Source: Adenophora triphylla var. japonica (lineage: Eukaryota > Streptophyta > Magnoliopsida > Asterales > Campanulaceae). Taken from it: a DNA stretch of 64,000 bases. Numbering within the stretch: position 1 is the first letter of the stretch; each line of letters begins with the position of its first letter. Shown here in pieces: positions 57,177-64,000 of the stretch. A program made the translations under genes and the position numbers. The DNA lies in assembly GCA_022495995.1 (NCBI GenBank), contig JAFEMH010000987.1:470001-534000 (forward strand), given 5' to 3'. The notes beneath the pieces were generated by a model that worked only from the letters and a program-made list of their open reading frames with translations, made no database searches and had not been told where the DNA came from.

Positions 57177-59667
57177 CTATATAAACACATTTCTCCTAGC
57201 ATATTTAGAACCAAAATCATGAATCAAAGTTGAATAATCAACTTTATCAACTATATTTTTCTCAATCGATATCAAAGCTAGCCCATTTAGCCTTTCTTGA
57301 GACATTGTACTTCGAAGATAATTTTTTATCAACTTCAACTTCAAAAAACTTCTTTCTCCGGATGCAACTGTAACCGGAATAGTCAACAAAATCCGATAAG
57401 CAATCTCCATGTTGGGAAAACATCCATTGTTTCGCATCAAGTAGTTCAACATTTGCTTTGGTCCTTTGACGTTCGATGGCAAAACATGTTTAACAAGTTG
57501 CAACTCCATAAACAAATGATCACCATTGATATCAACTTGTTCCTTATGTGTCAATATATTTGAAAGATTCTTGCACGAATTGTTCAAAACTTCATCATCT
57601 GTGCACTTCTTCAAATCAAACAAGAAACCGAAATTCTTTTCATACTCACAAAATTGCTTGAATCTCTCATCAAATGAAGCAAGAGCTATATCAACTATGC
57701 ACATGAAGTATTCTATCCGAAATTTTTCTTTCCCAGAAAACGTAACCTCCTCACTTGAAGCCTTATCAAAATGTCTTTTTCTATGAACATGCCTTTTTTC
57801 ATGAATAATTGGCTCTATATCCATTTTTTTAGCAAGTTCTTGAGCTTCAGTTATAGCATCATTGAAACCATTATTTCTATATTCAAGAAAATAAGAGACA
57901 AGCGCCTTTAATTGATCTATAGCAACATCAATATGCATATCTTCATTCTGAAAAATCTTGCTCACAATATTAACCGCTGATAACACTTTATACCATATCA
58001 TCGTGCTAACCAGGAATTCAAAGCTTTCAAATTCATGTGTAGCTAGAGATTCGGCTTCACTTGAAGTTTTGGGATCTTCACATGAACTAGCTAAATCAAT
58101 CAAAGCATCTCTGATATTTAAGGCATTTAGTTTGATTGGTTTGACACTTTCAATATGGCTCTCCCAACGTGTTTGCGATAAAGGTTTAAGTGTAAGACCA
58201 TCCACATGCCTTTTAAAAACATCCCACCGCTTTGTTGAGGAAGAAAAAAGTGTGTACAGGCGTTGAACCACACCAAAATAACATTTTGCCTTAGTAGATG
58301 ACTTAGCCATATCACATAAAGCAAGATTCAAACTATGACATCCACAAGGTGTGTAAAATGCTCTTGGGTTGTCCTTGAGCAATCTACTTTGTACACCTTT
58401 TTTATGACCTTTCATATTAGCACCATTATCATATCCTTGCCATCGAATGTCATCAATCTTCAAGCCCAAGTCAGATAAAGCTTTTTCCAACTCTGAGTAA
58501 AGGCCCAATCCTGTTGTGTCATCAACCTTTATAAACCTCAAAAAGAACTCTTCAATTGTAATCGGAACACATGATGTGACATCTACACAACGAATTACCA
58601 AGGACATTTGCTCATCATTACCAACATCAGGGGTGCAATCGAGTATAACTGAAAAATATTTTGCTATCTTTATCTTTTTAAGAATTGCACTTTTCACCTC
58701 ATTAGCCAACATTTGAATCAATTCATTCTGAATTTTGTGGCTAAGATAATGATATTGCGTTTCATTGCTTTGAATATGCCGCAAGTGCTCCTGCATCACA
58801 GGATCAAACTCTGCAATCATCTCAATCAAACTTAAAAAATTTCCATTGCCTTCATCATAGATCTTCTCCTTGCTTCCTCTAAATGCTAAATTATTTTTTG
58901 CAAGACTTTTTACAAGGGCAATTACTCGTATCAAAACTTGTCTTTTATGTTCTTTTTCTCTCGTAATTTGCTCTTGCACACTTTTGTCAATAGTCTGTTT
59001 ATACTTTAATCTCATCTCAATCTCAATCCACTTCTGCATGCAAATCATGTGCCTGTTGCCACATTCATGTTATCTTAGCCTCTGTGCAATATTATGCCAG
59101 TCTGTAAATTCTGTACTAACCAATCCAGAATCCCTATCTTTGTCTTTAAAAAGCTTACAACAAAAGCAGAACACCTTGTCAGAAGATTGAGAATATACTA
59201 GTCATTTCCTGTCGTGTTTCTCTCCATTAGGCAAGCAACGAGTATAAAGTGAATTACAAAAATGTCGATTTGCATTATCTCTAGGATATGCAGAGTCTTC
59301 TATTTCAACTCTTATAGGCCCCTTCTCAATTAATAAGTCAATGAGATCCTGATTGGGTAACTTCCAATTGTTTGGATCATATAAATCTAGAGGTTCTATT
59401 TCTTCATGATAATCCATAGGAATATCATTATTGATCCCCCCCTTCTTCTCCTTCTTCGTCATGATTAACACTATCAAGTGGTTCATCATCAATCACATCT
59501 ACCGGTTCCTCGTTCACCACATTATCAACGAGAATAGATGCCCCTTCGGACGACTTATTACATGTAAAATACTTGTTAAGAGAACCACTTAGAGACTGAG
59601 TTAATTTTTCTTCTCTTTTCTTCTTCCTCCTTTTTTCACTTTCAGGAATATGTTTTCGTGTTGACAT
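57177..59667 (-). pseudogene. hAT transposase with TTF-type zinc finger and dimerisation domain
   Basis: A 623-residue open block (59048-57177) holds the RNase H-like core (AKYFSVILDCTPDVGNDEQM, RCVDV; GYDNGANMKGHKKGVQSRL; FYTPCGCHSLNLALCDMA) and ends in the hAT C-terminal dimerisation motif (LLTIPVTVASGERSFLKLKL, LRSTMSQERLNGLALISIE). This is the DUF4371/ZMYM-like plant hAT family. Upstream in the same sense are the TTF finger (NRHFCNSLYTRCLPNGEKHD and VFCFCCKLFKDKDRDSG) and an N-terminal basic leader (59667-59428). A Trp-to-TGA at 59202-59204, a TAA at 59070-59072 and a frameshift near 59440 inactivate it. The catalytic block itself is open. Confidence 0.92.
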
Positions 59668-59870
59668 AGCAAAAATCCTAGAAACAACATTAATAAAATA
59701 AGCAAAAAATAAAACAAATTTTGCAATTTAACAACACACAAAAAACAACTTTTAGAATTTCTTATCTTAAAAAAAAAAAAAACCAAAAATTAATTTGCCT
59801 ACAAGTAACCACAACTTTTTTTAAAAGAACACAAATTCATTTCAATTTATTACATTATTCAATTATTAAA

Positions 59871-60883
59871 GGGTTAATTACAAATTAGGGCCTGACTTTT
59901 CATATGAAGTCCCCAAGAGGGGCCTGACTTTTTTTTTTAGCGATTTAGGGCCTGACTTTACATTTTTTGATCAAATCAGGGCTTTTTGACAGATTTTGTT
60001 AGAAAAGTTAGTTAAGTGACGAATTTTGGACTAAATTAAAATACCTTTAATGTTTTAAACAAAAGAAGTAAGTTGACAATAGAATTAGGTCAAGTTGACC
60101 TAACTAATGTTTAGTTATACAAATAATTAATGTTCGTAATTCGTCACTTAACTAATGTTTTAAAAAATAAGAAAACCTCCCCAGGGGGATTTTGACATAA
60201 GAAAATTTTAATGTTCGCATAAACACCACCGCATCCAACCCACCACTCCTCTCCACCACCGCCTCCGCGCACCACGGCCCCAAAATTTTTACAATTAGTA
60301 AAAAACGGTATTTTACAATTTTTTTAAATAAAATTTTCACAATTAATTAATTTGTTTACTCTAAATTGGAGAGAAGATTTGGTTTTTGGGGTGGATTGAA
60401 CGGAGACGGTGGGACACCATAGTGGGGCCTAGTTTTTGAGGTGGACAAGGTATTTATTTTTTTAAAAAAAATATTACAAGATTTACGTTAATAATTAATT
60501 ATTTTTTTAAAAAAAAACTACTATTTTCTTTAAAAATACAATTTTTTTATATATTTATAACATTTATTTTAACATATTTTAAAAATTATAAAAAAAATTA
60601 CAGCTTTTTACAATATATTATATTTTCAAAAAATATTATTTTTAAAAACTATTTTGTAACGGTCATCAATTTTTAAAAATTTACATTACAGTCCTTAATA
60701 ACTAATTTGCATTTCAATTTAGTCCAAAATTCGTCACTTAACTAACTTTTCTAACAAAATCCGTCAAAAAGCCCTGATTTGATCAAAAAATGTAAAGTCA
60801 GGCCCTAAATCGCTAAAAAAAAAAAGTCAGGCCCCTCTTGGGGACTTCATATGAAAAGTCAGGCCCTAATTTGTAATTAACCC
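59871..60883. mobile_element. non-autonomous MULE with ~165-bp inverted repeats
   Basis: Ends GGGTTAATTACAAATTAGGG and the complement are continued as nearly perfect inverted repeats for about 165 bp (59871-60038 and 60715-60883). A perfect 9-bp duplication, ATTATTAAA, flanks it (59862-59870 and 60884-60892), diagnostic for Mutator-like elements. The AT-rich interior has no transposase. It lies between the hAT transposase start and the hAT terminus. Confidence 0.93.
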
Positions 60884-61531
60884 ATTATTAAAATATCAAC
60901 CGAAAGTAACACGTTTGCCTTTTTGGCTTTTGCCTGCAAGGCTGTACTAGTAAACTCAATTACTTATTATTACTCAATTTATTAAATTGGCCCCTGCAAT
61001 ACAAGAGCAACTGAGCAAGCAAGAATTCCAAAATATTTTCACAGGCTGTCGGCGTCGGCATCGGCTCTTGGCTTGGGTTTTTAATTAGGGTTTTCAAATT
61101 TCAATTAAGGATTTTCGAAATCAATTAGGATTTAGGGGATAGGATTGGAGAAGGAGAACAAATTACTTACTTGATTTATTGACGGTGGCCGGTGGCGTGA
61201 TGCAACTGGCGCCGGCGGCTTTCTGGTAAGCGTCGCTTCTTTTTCTCCCTCTCAATTTTTTTTTTCGTTTTTTTTTTCCTTTGAATCTTTTATTTTCGTT
61301 TTTTTTAAGTAATAAAAGAAAATAGGGAAAATTTTTAATTTGGGCTTTTTTTAATGTGAAATGTTGAATATGTATGAGCCAAATATTGATATGAATTAAA
61401 TTTTTGGGTTAAAATTGAGCCTACCTAGTACATATACCCAAGAATTTTAGAGGCCCTTAAAAAGGTCCATTTTTTGTGGCCCTAGGCCATGGCCTCATAA
61501 GCCTCTTGCCATCGCCGGCCCTGGGAGGGAG

Positions 61532-61593
61532 TATTTCATATCAGGCCCAACAATTATTTAATAATTAAAGTATTTACTAAAAACGCAAAGTTA
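61532..61593 (-). repeat. TR-GAG-A LTR2, third piece
   Basis: TATTTCATATCAGGCCCAAC and the following sequence match LTR1 at 39018-39080. The final ~25 bp of the LTR are missing at the junction with a truncated MITE. Confidence 0.85.
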
Positions 61594-61811
61594 AATGAAT
61601 GTCTTTTTTGTAAAATAACTGTCCCTAAACATTTTTTTATCAAAAAAAATTCGCTCTTCATTTTATTATTGTAAAAATAAATGTTTAGAAAGTGGATAAC
61701 AAGAATATTTATATATTTATGCATCTTTGTTATTATGATGTATAAATAATACTATACATTTTCAGAGTGCCTTAAAATGACATTTGGACATTCATTTAGT
61801 GACGGAGGGAG
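61594..61811. mobile_element. Stowaway-like MITE, left tip missing
   Basis: The right end TTTAGTGACGGAGGGAG is followed by TA. The left arm starts directly at AATGAATGTC, lacking the CTCCCTCCGTCACT tip, and is fused to LTR sequence. Confidence 0.75.
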
Positions 61812-61813
61812 TA

Positions 61814-62300
61814 AGTACTTACCTTTAGACATTCTTTTGAAGTTTGCTCAACACATTGCTTCTTGTATATCATGATAAATTTTAGCTTTTGCAGGAGAGG
61901 CCAAGGTAATGCCAATGTTCAGTTCTGTTGGGAATCAAATTGCAGGCATGATATGAGCAAAAATATATACAAGGGATCGTAGTTTAAAATGTTATGTATG
62001 GCTTCTATCCTGTTGGATTTAGAACCTCTGCTTCTGCCCAATCCATGCCCCAGATACATTGGGGTCATGCTCGCAAATCAAGGGTTAGGATTTATTATGG
62101 TTGTTGTGAATCCCACATGGGTTTAATAATTTTCAGCCATTGATTATAAACAAGCAGATGTGGCTTAAGGAACGGAAGTAAAGGAATTTGGGGAGCAGTG
62201 GTTCTTGGTCCCAACCCAATCTTGTGTACTGCTTTTTTAATTTTGGCACTTTCTTTGTCATCATTCATTAGTTGGGATGTCATCATTGGTTTGTGTAGAG
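61814..62300. other. unassigned intergenic stretch
   Basis: No open frame with a recognisable signature. Short text such as CTGTTGGGAATC and CCCACATGGGTTT suggests worn repeat, but no boundaries are seen. Confidence 0.4.
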
Positions 62301-62307
62301 CAAGATG

Positions 62308-62528
62308 TTTTTTTTTTTTTTTTATTACCCAGGTGCTCCCAGTTTCGCCAGTTAATCCCGACCACTGCAGTGCCGGCCTCAAGATGCCTGGCGAGGAATC
62401 GCGGATGTCTTCTATGCCAGGCAAAGACTCTTATACCTGCAGCCCCAAGGGAGCCCTCCTACAAGGCAATTACTTGGCTGCTCCACAACACCAATGAATT
62501 GGCTGCTCCACATCACCAAACGGCTGCT
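62308..62528 (-). mobile_element. SINE of the CCTGGGTAAT family
   Basis: A poly(T) run at 62308-62323 is the tail of a minus-strand SINE ending CACCTGGGTAAT. The head near 62528 contains two to three GAGCAGCC-TTTGGTG units. The target duplication CAAGATG is at 62301-62307 and 62529-62535. Same family as 55691-55972. Confidence 0.85.
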
Positions 62529-62535
62529 CAAGATG

Positions 62536-62928
62536 TTGGTATCATATTTGGTTGTGAATAATTGATCAAAATTTTTAGAGTAAAAGAACATTAGAACTGA
62601 ACACACGTATTTTTCAAACTAACAATATTTAACAATGATAGAGGAGGTGTTAGTTTGAAAATAAAGCGTCATTTGAATGTAAAAAAAATGTTTTTACTTT
62701 TATAAACAAATGAAATGACACAAATAAACAAATTAACTAACATTTTTATACATGTTGAAATTGTTAGTTTGAGCGTTAAAAAGTGTTAGTACTTTTTGAG
62801 TGTTAAAAAAGGTATTTTTGACTGTTAAAATTACCTAAAATTTTTATACTGTTATAATGGCAGAAATGATGCAAAAAAAAAAAAAAAAAAAGTGACGCAA
62901 AATACACATATTTACATGGTTCATTAAG
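62536..62928. other. AT-rich intergenic stretch, nothing recognised
   Basis: Low-GC sequence with an A-rich tract at about 62874-62892 and no supported gene. Confidence 0.4.
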
Positions 62929-62936
62929 GGCGTGTT

Positions 62937-63404
62937 CAGGGGCGGAGCCGCCCCCGAAAAAAAAATTTCGGGTCGGACAAGTAAAAAATGGGTCGGATCC
63001 ATGAAATACAATGTATTTTAGTTAAAAATGTAAAGAATTAAGAAATGGGAAAAGCCTAACTAATTAATTAAGATTGAAAAAATGTGAGGAAATTAGGAGA
63101 AAGAGAACAACAAAACTGTTAAGAAAAAGAAATGGATAGAGAGAAAGAGAGAATAGCAAAGATGGAGGAAAAATAAAATTAATTGAAAATGTAGGTAGCA
63201 GGGCTCGAACACGCACCAAAGGCTTTAACTTCACCCCTTCTACCACTGAACCACACCACTCACTGGTGTTAATCTTGAAGTTAATTATATATATACATAT
63301 ATAAAAAAAAATATGGGAGGGGCAAAAAAAATTTTTTTCCACTGCATTTCCGCCGCTGGGGGGGGGCGAGTGCCCCCCCATGCCCCCCCCTGGCTCCGCC
63401 CCTG
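62937..63404. mobile_element. hAT MITE carrying a tRNA-like promoter
   Basis: Ends CAGGGGCGGAGCC and GGCTCCGCCCCTG, with a perfect 8-bp duplication GGCGTGTT at 62929-62936 and 63405-63412, identify a 468-bp hAT MITE. Its centre includes a tRNA-like segment (63194-63262) on the minus strand. It codes for no protein. Confidence 0.93.
63194..63262 (-). ncRNA. tRNA-like pol III promoter inside hAT MITE
   Basis: Minus-strand TGGTTCAGTGG (63253-63243) fits the box A consensus TRGYNNARNNG, and GTTCGAGCC (63210-63202) fits box B GWTCRANNC, 32 bases apart. The segment ends CCCTGCTACC, like a tRNA 3' arm. A cloverleaf is not clear, so it is called tRNA-like, not a tRNA gene. Confidence 0.6.
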
Positions 63405-63506
63405 GGCGTGTTAGCTATAAACAAATTCATCACTATGAGGTTGATTACATATTATAGATTTCAATGTAAGTAACAAACTTCTAGATCACTTGAACAAACT
63501 AACATA

Positions 63507-63793
63507 CTCCCTCCGTCCCAATCTAAATGTCCAAACTTTCCATTTTGGACGTCCCATTTAAAATGTTCCATTTCCAAAAAAGGAAAGTTTTTTTCACTAT
63601 TCCACACACTCATTCTCTCTCCTACTTTATTTTTACACTCACAACACTCTCTCCTAACTATTCCTCCCACTCATTTTCTCTCCTATTTAATTTTTCATAC
63701 TCACAACATTTAAACTTTTTCTCTTTCCTACCTCACTTTTCTTAATTCTCGCGCCGGAGCCATTTTTGGACATTTAGATTGTGACGGAGGGAG
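63507..63793. mobile_element. Stowaway-like MITE
   Basis: CTCCCTCCGTCCCAATCTAA start and AGATTGTGACGGAGGGAG end with TA flanks (63505-63506 and 63794-63795). The 287-bp body is pyrimidine-rich with repeated CACTCATTCTCTCTCCTA-type segments. Confidence 0.9.
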
Positions 63794-64000
63794 TATTATA
63801 CAATACTCACTGGATTCAATATTAACTTGGGCAACACCAAATTTTCGGATTACTATTGCTAGCACGGATTGATTGACTTTGACTATTTCATATTGAAATG
63901 TGCTCTAGACGTGTTCTTGATCAATGTCTCTAGACACTAGATTGAACACCAAATTCATATTGACCGATCTTGTCTCACACTTTAGAGTGCTTCAGATTAT

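Larger units (their letters stand above)
57112..61523 (-). mobile_element. hAT-type transposon, left end lost or rearranged
   Basis: The right terminus, read on the minus strand, is CAGGGCCGGCGATGGCAAGA, a hAT-like end, at 61523. The next 8 bases, GGAGGGAG, nearly repeat the MITE end before 57112 (GGAGGGAC), consistent with an 8-bp duplication. On the left a matching inverted end is not visible; instead CTCCCTCCGTAAC follows, perhaps another MITE fragment. It encodes a transposase relic and has received a MULE. Confidence 0.7.
36706..61593 (-). mobile_element. TR-GAG-A: gag-only LTR element, interrupted by nested insertions
   Basis: LTR1 (36706-39108) and LTR2 share the start TGTAACGA-CCCGAATTT and long stretches of near identity. 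LTR2 survives in three pieces: 40577-42024, 55618-56881 and about 61532-61593. The interior between the LTRs (39109-40576) is only 1.47 kb and holds gag and no pol. The primer site at 40574-40563 fixes it as a minus-strand element. LTR2's last bases are lost at a truncated MITE, so no target duplication is visible. Confidence 0.85.

Noticed and set aside
57297..59190. several + strand open frames of 65-106 residues
   Set aside because: They are shadows of the minus-strand hAT transposase block.
63194..63262. genuine tRNA gene
   Set aside because: Boxes A and B fit, but the acceptor and anticodon stems are not convincing and it lies inside a MITE.

Overview
This is a nuclear window from a flowering plant, most likely a eudicot. 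Introns are AT-rich, and the mobile elements are typically plant: Ty1/copia and Ty3/gypsy LTR elements primed by initiator tRNA-Met, Stowaway and Tourist MITEs, hAT and MULE elements, and SINEs with (TTG)n or poly(A) tails. The species cannot be fixed from the sequence.

One host gene is certain. It is PELOTA (PELO/Dom34), on the + strand at 6808-30021, assembled by hand into 16 exons with every phase consistent and a 378-residue product. PELOTA is the eRF1-like ribosome-rescue factor that works with the GTPase HBS1 in no-go and non-stop decay. Its introns hold most of the first half's repeats: SINEs, a hAT relic with a BED finger, microsatellites, five Stowaway-like MITEs, and a 7.9-kb antisense Ty1/copia element (Copia1, 18006-25950) in intron 10 with a perfect 5-bp target duplication. 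Intron 14 has a non-canonical GC donor. About 1.4 kb upstream of PELO, on the opposite strand, lies a broken fragment of its paralogue eRF1, including the GGQ segment.

Layout: 1-3640, decayed Tat-type Ty3/gypsy element (-) running off the left edge; 3661-4475, fold-back G/C-rich MITE; 4790-5375, eRF1 pseudogene; 6006-6434, two MITEs; 6579-30150, PELO; 30645-33233, a short gag-protease copia derivative (Copia3); 33999-36456, SINEs, an LTR-like element and a solo LTR; 36706-61593, a deep nest of transposons; 61594-64000, MITEs and a SINE.

The nest reads as follows. A gag-only LTR element (TR-GAG-A) has its right LTR interrupted by Copia2 (42025-55617). Copia2 is itself interrupted by a second gag-only element with 2.8-kb LTRs (TR-GAG-B, 45395-54034). 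The same right LTR also received a SINE, a local tandem duplication, and a Stowaway MITE that was then split by a hAT transposon, which in turn contains a MULE with about 165-bp inverted repeats. Intact LTR1 gives the uninterrupted sequence for comparison.

The most unusual signal is shared by four LTR families that otherwise look unrelated (Copia1, Copia2, Copia3, TR-GAG-B). Each carries a cluster of short GC-rich dyads, variants of GGGCGRYCGCCC or GAGGCGNGCGCC, about 50-90 bp upstream of the TATAAAT box of its LTR. All coding regions of the mobile elements examined carry stops or frameshifts. All coordinates come from reading by eye; no alignment or database search was run.
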